Source: an uncultured Spirochaetaceae bacterium (GTDB lineage: Bacteria; Spirochaetota; Spirochaetia; Treponematales; Treponemataceae). Taken from it: a DNA stretch of 6,019 nucleotides. Position 1 is the first letter of the stretch; each line of letters begins with the position of its first letter. The stretch covers positions 1 through 6,019 of the forward strand of contig CADBUT010000267.1 in assembly GCA_902797925.1 (NCBI GenBank), in the 5' to 3' direction. The notes beneath the pieces were generated by a model. The model worked only from the letters and a program-made list of their open reading frames with translations. It did not search any database and had not been told where the DNA came from. Positions 1 through 6,019 of this stretch are shown one piece after another. Made by a program: the position numbers and the translations under genes.

Positions 1-1403
1 AGCGTACGGTTCATTTCTTCAAGCTTACAGTTTTTTCTGAACTGCTCAAAGTTATAGTTCATCATTCCTGTATAATGATTAAGTGTTGTGTCTTTAATCT
101 GCTCAATCGCATCGCTGATAACAATATAGCCGAAAAGCGAATCATCATAATGAATTGAACTTAGTGTATATACTACAGGTTTATTGCTCTTTTTATAGCC
201 GGGAATTAAATCTCTGCGCTTAAAGTTACCGGGACACCATGTTTTATTGCCCTTCTTTGCTACAATACAGTACATGTCGTCAGAATAAAAATTCTGCATA
301 AGTGAAGATGACGTTATAAGAGATTTGTTTGCCATTGAGTCAAGGCAGATATAAAACTCGTTGTTTGAAAAAGATTTGTTTTCTTTATAAAAGGTCAAAA
401 ACTGCTCTTTTAATTTGTCATAAGAAGAGCTGCTGAAAATAGCCGCCGTCATTTTTGTGTCATTGCCCTGAGAAATCAGGCTTTCCATTTCTCTTTTATA
501 TGCTGAAATACAGAAATCGTGTCTTACAACCTCGGCATCTTTCTCTTTTTTGCAGCCGCAGCTTTCGTTTCTTACAAATTTTGAAGAAACAATAACTTTA
601 TCAGAAGTTGAACTTTCATTGATTTTTTCCATAAGCTGCCATGCAGCAATATAGCCGATTTTCTCGTAATCCTGATAAACTGTTGTTATAGAAGGATAGA
701 AAGTTTCTGCAAATGGAATTTTATCAAAGCCTGTAACAATAAAGTCTTTGGGCACTGAATAGCCCAGCTTTGAAATACCGATACATGCTGCAATTGCATT
801 ATAGTCATTGGCACAGATAAATGCATCCGGCGGATTCGGGCGCCTGCAGAATTCCATGGCATATTCCATGCTTGTAAGATATTCCCAGTTTGTATAGCAG
901 ATGTTCTCCTCTTTAAGCTCTATGCCATTTGATTCAAGAGCCTGTCTTGTTGCGTCAAGCCTTTCGATAGAATCGGGGTGTGTTTTTGCGCCGGCAAAAA
1001 AAGCAGGATTTTTTATATGATGCTCTTTTACAAGATGGTCAACCATCTCGTACATTCCCTTAAAATTGTCTATACCTACAACAGAAAGACCTTCAAACGG
1101 AATGCCGACGCTTACACCGGGAATATTGTTTTCAACGATTTTTTGCGCTATATGAATTGGAGCGTGTTCAGAATTGAGCATATTTGAAAACACAATCGCT
1201 CCGTCTAAATCGGAATAGTCCGGCAGGTCAAAAATTGAATCATCACCCTGATTGCGTATTTCTGAACGTCCGTAAACGGCAAAACTAAGAAAGAGAAAAA
1301 TATCAATATTCAGTTCGTCTGTAACAGAACGGATGCCTTTTAGAGCCTGTCCAATTGTAAGATTATTCCAGCCGTTAGCGAACACACCGATTTTCTTTTT
1401 CAT
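1..1403 (-). CDS. LacI-like ligand-binding sensor protein without HTH, probable diguanylate cyclase; 3' part beyond the window
   Basis: An uninterrupted minus-strand frame gives 467 residues and leaves the window before any stop. The protein begins MKKKIGVFANGW, directly at the first strand of a type I periplasmic-binding-protein fold, with no helix-turn-helix and no signal peptide, so it is probably cytosolic. Residues 1 to about 275 match the LacI/Peripla_BP_3 ligand domain: a conserved 'DAFICANDYNA' segment near 193-203, 'VTGFDKIPFA' near 223-232 and 'PSITTVYQDYEKIG' near 237-250. An SCGC motif at 281-284 follows, as I recall from LacI-sensor/GGDEF proteins of Treponema and Lachnospiraceae. 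Residues about 300-435 look like a second alpha/beta sensory domain (PAS- or GAF-like, unassigned). The last visible residues, 'FRKNCKLEEMNRT', look like a signalling helix that usually leads into GGDEF. The output domain is outside the window, so c-di-GMP synthesis is inferred; a histidine kinase or AraC output is possible. An in-frame ATG at 1418 would add five residues. The gene is divergent from the glycosyltransferase. The ligand is unknown, perhaps a sugar. Confidence 0.82.
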   Translation of the reverse strand, partial: MKKKIGVFANGWNNLTIGQALKGIRSVTDELNIDIFLFLSFAVYGRSEIRNQGDDSIFDLPDYSDLDGAIVFSNMLNSEHAPIHIAQKIVENNIPGVSVGIPFEGLSVVGIDNFKGMYEMVDHLVKEHHIKNPAFFAGAKTHPDSIERLDATRQALESNGIELKEENICYTNWEYLTSMEYAMEFCRRPNPPDAFICANDYNAIAACIGISKLGYSVPKDFIVTGFDKIPFAETFYPSITTVYQDYEKIGYIAAWQLMEKINESSTSDKVIVSSKFVRNESCGCKKEKDAEVVRHDFCISAYKREMESLISQGNDTKMTAAIFSSSSYDKLKEQFLTFYKENKSFSNNEFYICLDSMANKSLITSSSLMQNFYSDDMYCIVAKKGNKTWCPGNFKRRDLIPGYKKSNKPVVYTLSSIHYDDSLFGYIVISDAIEQIKDTTLNHYTGMMNYNFEQFRKNCKLEEMNRT

Positions 1404-1430
1404 ATTGTCATATAACATATTGTCATATAA
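1401..1430. repeat. Perfect 15-bp tandem duplication over the sensor gene start codon
   Basis: CATATTGTCATATAA occurs twice back to back, at 1401-1415 and 1416-1430. Read on the minus strand, each unit ends in ATG, so the sensor gene has two in-frame ATG codons 15 bases apart (1418 and 1403). An in-frame TGA lies further upstream, so these are the only plausible starts. An imperfect palindrome, TGTCATATAACA at 1406-1417 (TGT-N6-ACA), spans the unit junction and could be an operator half or whole site, but only its shape supports this. Confidence 0.9.
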
Positions 1431-1457
1431 TATAACACAGTATTCTCAAAAAATGAA
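1429..1457 (-). promoter_or_regulatory. Candidate promoter for the LacI-like sensor gene (extended -10)
   Basis: On the minus strand, TGTTATATT (1437 down to 1429) fits an extended -10 element (TGn plus TATATT, five of six to consensus). A poor -35, TTCATT at 1457-1452, sits 17 bases upstream. Transcription would start near 1422, only a few bases before the ATG at 1418. The mRNA would then be leaderless or nearly so, which would fit the absence of any Shine-Dalgarno sequence before either ATG. This is inferred from AT-rich sequence where chance matches are common. Confidence 0.35.
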
Positions 1458-1472
1458 GTTTTTCTGTATATA
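1443..1472 (+). promoter_or_regulatory. Candidate promoter for the glycosyltransferase-UDG-priA cluster
   Basis: A TTCTCA hexamer (1443-1448, four of six to the -35 consensus) is followed after 18 bases by TATATA (1467-1472), placing a start site near 1479 and a leader of about 60 bases to the ATG at 1540. A 6-bp inverted repeat (TTTTCT at 1460-1465, AGAAAA at 1473-1478) brackets the -10. An alternative pair is TTGTCA at 1405-1410 with TATAAT at 1426-1431: better hexamers, but only a 15-base spacer. If that one is real, the repeat region would carry promoters for both directions. Confidence 0.35.
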
Positions 1473-1539
1473 AGAAAAGCAGAATTTACTGTTTTATGTG
1501 TTACTCGACAAGCTTGTGCTTATGCGTTATAGTTTAAGC

Positions 1540-2769
1540 ATGAATATAGCCATGTTTACAGACGCCTATTTCCCTAGAATCAATGGCGTTGCAATCTCTG
1601 TTAAATCTTTTGCTGCTGAACTCACAAAACTTGGCCATAAAGTTTGTATAGTTTGTCTTGAATATTCTGCTGAACAGCAGAAAAGTGCTCTTTTTGACGA
1701 AGAGAACGAAGACAGTAAAAGTCCTTTTTTAATTGTCAGAATTCCTTCTACTGGAATAATATGGTCAAAAGAAGACCGCATGGTCCGCATTGATAAGTGG
1801 CATTTCTTAAAAGATGCAATGAAGGCTTTTAACCCGGACGTTATTCATATTAATTCAGAATGGACAATCGGCTATCTTGGTGCGCTTTATTCAAAAAAAG
1901 CAAAGCTGCCTATAGTTTTTACTTTTCATACTTTATGGGAAGATTATCTTGCAAATTATATCAGTTTCTTGCCGCAAGCTTCTACAAAAAAATTGGGCAG
2001 GGACATTGTAAAGTTTTACCTCAAGAGAGCTTCTCTTATTATTGCCCCGACAAAACGCATTGCAAAGGTTGTTCATGAATACGGCATAGACCGCGATTCT
2101 GAGCTCCTGCCGACAGGCATTCCTTCTGAGCTGCTTGAATTCAATAAAGCGCAGAACAAGCGTGTTAGAAATGCTCTGTTAAAGAAATATCCTTTCCTTT
2201 TTAACAAAAAGATTCTTCTTTATGTCGGCCGTGTTGTCAAAGAGAAAAACTTAAGCTTCTTGTACGATGTGCTTGAAAAAGTAAAGCAGACAAATCCTCA
2301 CACCGCCCTGCTTCTTGTTGGCGGCGGTCCTTATCTTGATGAACTGAAAGAGCTTGCGGAAAAACGCGGCTTAAAAGATTCTGTAGCTTTTACAGGCTAT
2401 GCCGCACGTGAAGATTTAATCTATTTTTATAAGATGTCATCGCTTTTTGTTTTTCCTAGCCTTACAGAAACGCAGGGGCTTGTAACAATAGAAGCTATGA
2501 CAGTCGGTATTCCGGTTGTCGCAATCGGAGAAATGGGCACTGTTGATGTTATGCGCGGAGACAACGGCGGCTTTATGGTCAAAAACGATGTTGACGAGTT
2601 CACTTCAAAGGTTCAGCTTCTGTTGAATGACAAAAAACTTTACGAAGCCAAAGCTGAAGAAGCAATGGCATGGTCAAAGCAATGGTCTATTGAGGCGCTG
2701 ACACCAACACTGGTAAAATATTACGAAAAGGCTGTTGAAATAAAAAAGCATGAGAATGAATCTTTGTAG
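1540..2769 (+). CDS. GT4-family glycosyltransferase, likely diacylglycerol glucosyltransferase-type
   Basis: This 409-residue GT-B fold enzyme of family GT4 probably transfers a sugar from a nucleotide-sugar donor to a membrane lipid at the inner face of the cytoplasmic membrane. It opens with 'MNIAMFTDAYFPRINGVAIS', the N-terminal loop typical of GT4 enzymes. 'HINSEW' (about 103-108) and 'FTFHTLWEDY' (about 127-136) closely resemble the alMGS type of 1,2-diacylglycerol 3-glucosyltransferase. The C-terminal donor domain has 'YVGRVVKEKN' (about 228-237), 'VGGGPY' and an EX7E motif (E310 and E318 in 'ETQGLVTIE'). Length is normal for the family. Treponemes contain glycosyldiacylglycerols, which fits, but the acceptor cannot be read from sequence; a polysaccharide or other glycolipid GT4 role remains possible. 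I chose ATG 1540 because the family motif starts there. GTG 1498 and ATG 1522 are in-frame alternatives, and none of the three has a clear Shine-Dalgarno sequence. It is the first gene of a cluster, 18 bases before the UDG gene. Confidence 0.85.
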   Translation: MNIAMFTDAYFPRINGVAISVKSFAAELTKLGHKVCIVCLEYSAEQQKSALFDEENEDSKSPFLIVRIPSTGIIWSKEDRMVRIDKWHFLKDAMKAFNPDVIHINSEWTIGYLGALYSKKAKLPIVFTFHTLWEDYLANYISFLPQASTKKLGRDIVKFYLKRASLIIAPTKRIAKVVHEYGIDRDSELLPTGIPSELLEFNKAQNKRVRNALLKKYPFLFNKKILLYVGRVVKEKNLSFLYDVLEKVKQTNPHTALLLVGGGPYLDELKELAEKRGLKDSVAFTGYAAREDLIYFYKMSSLFVFPSLTETQGLVTIEAMTVGIPVVAIGEMGTVDVMRGDNGGFMVKNDVDEFTSKVQLLLNDKKLYEAKAEEAMAWSKQWSIEALTPTLVKYYEKAVEIKKHENESL

Positions 2770-2777
2770 TCTTAGTT

Positions 2778-2782
2778 AGGAG
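2778..2782 (+). promoter_or_regulatory. Shine-Dalgarno site AGGAG that decides a TTG start
   Basis: AGGAG lies five bases upstream of the TTG at 2788, inside the 18-base gap after the glycosyltransferase stop. It is the clearest ribosome binding site in the window and supports the non-ATG start of the uracil-DNA glycosylase gene. Confidence 0.75.
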
Positions 2783-2787
2783 CAAAA

Positions 2788-3534
2788 TTGACAGCACAGG
2801 AAAAATCTCTTTTATACAGCCTCTTAAATAATGCAGACTGCCTTTTTTCAGGCAGGGTTTCTTCTGATTTTGCACCGGCAGACTTTAAAGATGATGCGGA
2901 AATTACCGCACAGGTTTCTGAGCTTACTAAAGATGCCGCCGCTGAAATAAAGAAAATCGCTTTAGATATTGCGCAATGTGACGGCTGTGTCCTCTGCAAG
3001 ACAAGAACAAACACTGTTCCCGGCATCGGCAAGATTCCGCCTGTGGTGCTTGTAATCGGCGAAGGCCCCGGTGCAGACGAAGACAGAACCGGCGAACCTT
3101 TTGTCGGCAAGGCCGGTCAGTTATTGGATAAAATGCTTGCCGCTATTCAGCTTTCAAGAGAAGATAACTGCTTTATTGCAAATATCGTAAAATGCCGGCC
3201 GCCTGCAAACAGAACGCCGTTGCCGGAAGAAGCACAAGCTTGTTCGCATTTCCTTCAGGCGCAAATAGATATATTAAAGCCCAAGATGATTCTTGCTGTC
3301 GGCAACACGGCTTTGCACAACCTGCTTGACACAACAGCCGGAATCAAGAAGCTTCACGGCAAATTTTTCAATTATCAGGGAATTCCTCTGCTTGCAACGT
3401 TTCATCCGAGTGCTCTGCTTAGAGATGAATCTTTGAAACGACCTGCATGGGAAGATCTGAAACTTTTCAGAAACAAGCTGCTTGAAATTGTTCCTGATTA
3501 TCAGTCAAGCTATCTCAACGGCGGTTCTGACTGA
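2788..3534 (+). CDS. Family 4 uracil-DNA glycosylase (UDGa type, [4Fe-4S])
   Basis: The enzyme removes uracil from DNA to begin base excision repair. The 248-residue protein starts at TTG with a good AGGAG. Residues 1 to about 60 are a helical, charged N-terminal extension absent from the compact Thermus-type enzyme. The catalytic fold follows. Four cysteines match the iron-sulfur ligands of UDGa: C64 and C67 (CDGC), C136 in 'VKCRPP' and C152 in 'QACSHF', with the last two 16 residues apart as in the Thermus protein as I recall it. Motif A is 'GEGPGADEDRTGEPFVG' (91-107), and the uracil-pocket/DNA-intercalation motif is 'HPSALLR' (206-212). An additional cysteine, C70, lies beside the cluster. 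The stop codon overlaps the priA start by one base (TGATG), so translational coupling is likely. The phage SPO1 DNA polymerase-related domain name sometimes given to such proteins refers to the same family. Family assignment is firm; activity is inferred. Confidence 0.93.
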   Translation: MTAQEKSLLYSLLNNADCLFSGRVSSDFAPADFKDDAEITAQVSELTKDAAAEIKKIALDIAQCDGCVLCKTRTNTVPGIGKIPPVVLVIGEGPGADEDRTGEPFVGKAGQLLDKMLAAIQLSREDNCFIANIVKCRPPANRTPLPEEAQACSHFLQAQIDILKPKMILAVGNTALHNLLDTTAGIKKLHGKFFNYQGIPLLATFHPSALLRDESLKRPAWEDLKLFRNKLLEIVPDYQSSYLNGGSD

Positions 3535-5513
3535 TGTCTAGATGGATTGAAGTTCTTTTCAACATTCCGCTGCACCAGTCTTTTACTTATAAACTGAAAG
3601 ATGAACAGATTTGTTCTGTCGGAATGCGCGCCGAAGTTCCGTTTGGAAGACAGCAGAAAGTAACTGCTTTTGTCATTAATGTTATGGACAGTCTGCCGGA
3701 TGGTTTAGATTTTGATGTTTCAAAAATAAAAGAAGTACGGCGCATAATTGATAAAGAGCCTATTTTTGACAGCGCTTTTGTGGAGCTTGCGCGCTGGGTA
3801 AGCCAATTTTATCTTTGCAGCCATGGTGAGGCTTTGAGTGCAATGCTTCCGTCAGGCAGACGCGAAGTAAAAGCTTCCGGCGACGCATTTATCGATGATT
3901 TCATTGAAAGCAAAAAGCTTACACTTTCAGAAGAACAGCAGAGCGCCGTAAGAGGAATAACAGCGGACAATGCAAAGTCTTACATGCACTATCTTTACGG
4001 TTCCACAGGTTCGGGCAAAACAGAAGTTTTCCTTCAATGTGCTGAATTCATGCTTTCAAAAGGTAAAGGCGTAATCTATCTTGTTCCAGAAATTGCACTG
4101 ACGGCGCAGGTTGTAGAAGCTGTTACAAGCCGGTTCGGCAAGACTGCTGCTGTCTTACATTCAGGCTTAACACCAAGCCAGAAATTAAGCGAATGGCGGC
4201 GCATAATCTCAAAAGAAGCGCGTGTTGTCGTCGGGGCGCGCAGCGCAGTTTTTGCACCGGTGCCGGATTTGGGCATGATTATAATCGACGAAGAGCATGA
4301 CGGCTCTTATAAGTCGGGCACAACGCCGCGCTATCACGCAAGGCAAGTAGCAATGAAACGCTGCTCTGCTGATAAGATTCCGCTTGTTATGGGCAGCGCG
4401 ACACCTTCTGCTGAAGCATGGGCTCTCATGAATGACGGCAGAATTACAAGACACGTTTTGACCAGACGGCTTGCCGGCGGTGCAATGCCGGAAATTTCGA
4501 TTATAGACTTGTCTAAAGAAAATCTTAACGGCTGTATTTCTCCTCAGCTGGAAAAAGAAATAAACGAAACATACAAAGAAAAGCGTCAGGCAATTTTGTT
4601 CTTAAACCGGCGCGGCTTCACGCATTTTTTCAGATGTAAGACATGCGGCTACGAACTTTACTGCAAAAACTGCTCTGTTCCGATGACATTCCACAAAAAG
4701 GAAGGCAGACTACGCTGCCATTATTGCGGTTGGACTGAACAGCCGCCGGCTGTCTGCCCGGAATGCGGCTCTGTAGATGTCGGCTATTCGGGTTTTGGCA
4801 CAGAATTTATTGAGACAGAACTCACGGCAAAGTTTCCGCATTTAAAGACAATCAGAGTTGACACAGATTCCCTTACACAGCGCGGCGAGCTTCAGGAAAA
4901 GCTTGATACTTTCAAAAAAGGTGAAGCCGACATTCTTCTCGGTACGCAGATGATAGCCAAAGGATTGAATTTTCCGGGTGTAAAGCTTGTCGGCATTATA
5001 AACGCTGATACGGCTCTTCACATGCCGGACTTCCGCGCCGCAGAAAGGACGTTTTCGCTTATTGTACAGGTTGCAGGCAGAGCCGGCCGTTATTTTCCGG
5101 ACGGTAAAGTTCTTGTTCAGACATGGAATCCTGCAAGAAGCGCAATTTATAAAGCCTGCTGTTCAGACTTTGAGGGCTTTTATAAAGAAGAGCTTGAAAC
5201 GCGAAGACTCTCGCTTTTTCCGCCTTTTTCGCGGCTTATAAGACTTGTGTTCAGGTCAAAAGACCAGAAAGATGCGGAAAATGCGGCGTCTTTTGCGGCA
5301 CAGTCTTTGCAGTCAGATATATCCGGCATTGAGATACTCGGTCCTGCAGAATGTGCGCTTTCGCTTATTTCATCAAACTACAGGTTTCAGGTTCTGCTCC
5401 GCGGTGAATATCTTACGCCTCTGCAAAAGCACTGCAATGCTTTTTTGCGCTCTTACAAAGTGCCGCAGGGCGTTTATGTTGAAGTTGACGTAGACCCGGT
5501 TTCTCTGCTTTAG
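3534..5513 (+). CDS. priA: Primosomal protein N' (PriA), replication-restart helicase
   Basis: PriA is a 3'-to-5' superfamily 2 helicase that recognises abandoned forks and D-loops and starts reloading of the replicative helicase. The 659-residue protein has an N-terminal 3'-DNA-binding domain (about 1-105), then 'LSEEQQSAV' (about 131-139), Walker A GSTGSGKT (156-163), Walker B DEEH (252-255), 'GSAT' (287-290), 'FLNRRGF' (356-362), and eight zinc-ligand cysteines at 368, 371, 377, 380, 395, 398, 408 and 411. Motif V 'GTQMIAKG' (470-477), motif VI QVAGRAGR (512-519) and a complete C-terminal domain ending 'VDVDPVSLL' follow. It is about 70 residues shorter than E. coli PriA (732). The loss falls between the 3'-binding domain and the helicase core, where only about 25 residues replace the winged-helix domain. 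The ATG overlaps the UDG stop; no strong Shine-Dalgarno is visible (GGCGG at 3520-3524 is a weak candidate). The 3' end interlocks with truA. Confidence 0.97.
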   Translation: MSRWIEVLFNIPLHQSFTYKLKDEQICSVGMRAEVPFGRQQKVTAFVINVMDSLPDGLDFDVSKIKEVRRIIDKEPIFDSAFVELARWVSQFYLCSHGEALSAMLPSGRREVKASGDAFIDDFIESKKLTLSEEQQSAVRGITADNAKSYMHYLYGSTGSGKTEVFLQCAEFMLSKGKGVIYLVPEIALTAQVVEAVTSRFGKTAAVLHSGLTPSQKLSEWRRIISKEARVVVGARSAVFAPVPDLGMIIIDEEHDGSYKSGTTPRYHARQVAMKRCSADKIPLVMGSATPSAEAWALMNDGRITRHVLTRRLAGGAMPEISIIDLSKENLNGCISPQLEKEINETYKEKRQAILFLNRRGFTHFFRCKTCGYELYCKNCSVPMTFHKKEGRLRCHYCGWTEQPPAVCPECGSVDVGYSGFGTEFIETELTAKFPHLKTIRVDTDSLTQRGELQEKLDTFKKGEADILLGTQMIAKGLNFPGVKLVGIINADTALHMPDFRAAERTFSLIVQVAGRAGRYFPDGKVLVQTWNPARSAIYKACCSDFEGFYKEELETRRLSLFPPFSRLIRLVFRSKDQKDAENAASFAAQSLQSDISGIEILGPAECALSLISSNYRFQVLLRGEYLTPLQKHCNAFLRSYKVPQGVYVEVDVDPVSLL

Positions 5514-6019
5514 CCGCCGTCTTTTTGTGCGCCCGGTCCTCTTCTTATGCCGTCAAAGCCTACACTCCACAAAAAAAGCCCTTCAGGCGGTGCTGTCGGG
5601 CCAGCCAGTTTTCTATCACAAGAAGATACTATTTCTGCAAATTCTTCTTTGTCCATGCCCTGCTTTTCATAATAAAGCAGGCTGCCGACAATTGAGCGCA
5701 CCATTTTCCACAAGAAAGCATTTGCACAAATCTCAAAGACAACTTTGTTGCCTTCGTTAAAAAAGACAGCATGCTCAATATATCTGAATGTGGACTTGCT
5801 TGCGTCTCCGCTTGCCGCAAAAGCAGCGCAGTCAATTTCGCCATGCAAGACAGAAGCCATTCTGTTAAGGCGTGCAATGTCGATTTTTCGGTGAATGCAC
5901 CAGACATAGTTCATCTCATGTGCAGGCGGTGTGCTTCCACAATACAGAAAGTATCTGTATGTCCGCTTTGTTGCAGAAAAGCGTGCATGAAAAGCTTCAG
6001 CAACTTCTGTGGCATTCAT
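5510..6019 (-). CDS. truA: tRNA pseudouridine synthase A (TruA), C-terminal part; 5' end beyond the window
   Basis: TruA isomerises uridine to pseudouridine at tRNA positions 38-40 in the anticodon stem-loop. The visible 169 codons start at the right edge. The first residue reads Met, but it aligns with an internal position, because 'FHARFSATKRTYRY' (10-23) lies about 100 residues into full-length TruA. The catalytic aspartate in the 'GRTD' motif is therefore outside the window. Other family landmarks are 'GEIDCAAF' (60-67, the GE(H/N)DFxxF site), 'ANAFLWKMVRSIVGSLL' (99-115), 'DRKLAGPTAPPEGLFL' (135-150) and a short polar tail ending in Gly-Gly. The second aromatic of the GEHDF-type motif is replaced by Cys64, a mild deviation. 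The TAA stop (5510-5512 on the plus strand) interlocks with the priA TAG (5511-5513), giving a 4-base tail-to-tail overlap and no room for an intergenic terminator. Confidence 0.94.
   Translation of the reverse strand: MNATEVAEAFHARFSATKRTYRYFLYCGSTPPAHEMNYVWCIHRKIDIARLNRMASVLHGEIDCAAFAASGDASKSTFRYIEHAVFFNEGNKVVFEICANAFLWKMVRSIVGSLLYYEKQGMDKEEFAEIVSSCDRKLAGPTAPPEGLFLWSVGFDGIRRGPGAQKDGG

Noticed and set aside
978..1187. A 69-residue plus-strand open frame inside the sensor gene
   Set aside because: It is antisense to a continuous 467-codon LacI-like coding frame, with no family motif or ribosome site of its own.
1401..1430. The tandem 15-bp units as a CRISPR or iteron array
   Set aside because: There are only two units with no spacers, no cas genes, and no replication initiator or origin features nearby.
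1460..1478. Hairpin TTTTCT-7-AGAAAA as a terminator
   Set aside because: The stem is six almost all-AT pairs, it lies upstream of genes on both strands instead of after a gene, and it overlaps the likely -10 element. It is at best an operator-like inverted repeat.
2772..3110. A 112-residue open frame on the minus strand opposite the UDG gene
   Set aside because: It lies entirely antisense to a gene with clear family motifs, has low-complexity Ser/Ala/Pro composition and matches no family I know; it mirrors the codon use of the real gene.
5830..5846. Altered GEHDF-type motif in TruA (GEIDC) as a sign of an inactive enzyme
   Set aside because: The aspartate is retained, the first variable position also differs in E. 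coli TruA (GENDF as recalled), and all other visible motifs are intact; the catalytic site is outside the window and cannot be judged.
5629..5907. A 92-residue minus-strand frame inside truA, and a 77-residue plus-strand frame over the same area
   Set aside because: The truA frame shows conserved motifs throughout, and the other frames are out-of-frame readings of it.

Overview
The window reads as chromosomal DNA from a low-to-moderate GC spirochaete, most likely a host-associated Treponema. This is inferred from recalled protein resemblance (helix-turn-helix-free LacI-like sensor, lipid-type GT4 glycosyltransferase, cysteine-bearing family 4 uracil-DNA glycosylase, compact PriA) and from the near absence of Shine-Dalgarno sequences. 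No database search was possible, so the genus is a hypothesis. No mobile element, CRISPR array, tRNA or rRNA was seen. Coding density is very high, and the only real intergenic stretch is about 136 bp.

Layout: (1) Positions 1-1403, minus strand, carry the first 467 codons of a large signalling protein. It has a LacI/periplasmic-binding-protein-like ligand domain with no DNA-binding head, then a second sensory-looking region, then the start of a helix that in related proteins leads into an output domain (usually GGDEF). The gene runs off the left edge. (2) Positions 1404-1539 form an AT-rich divergent promoter region. It includes a perfect 15-bp tandem duplication that overlaps the sensor gene's start codon. 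(3) Positions 1540-5513, plus strand, form a tight three-gene cluster: a GT4 glycosyltransferase (probably membrane glycolipid synthesis), a family 4 [4Fe-4S] uracil-DNA glycosylase with a TTG start, and the replication-restart helicase PriA. The last two overlap by one base (TGATG). (4) Positions 5510-6019, minus strand, hold the 3' part of truA (tRNA pseudouridine synthase A). It converges on priA, and the two stop codons interlock.

Functionally, the glycosylase removes uracil from DNA and PriA reloads the replisome at stalled or broken forks, so these two form a plausible genome-maintenance pair. The glycosyltransferase looks like a co-transcribed passenger with an envelope role. The divergent sensor is probably regulated independently.

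I do not see a clearly new biological system. The points most worth a second look are the apparent lack of the winged-helix domain in this PriA, the 15-bp duplication at the sensor gene's start, the sensor's missing DNA-binding head, and the interlocked priA/truA ends.
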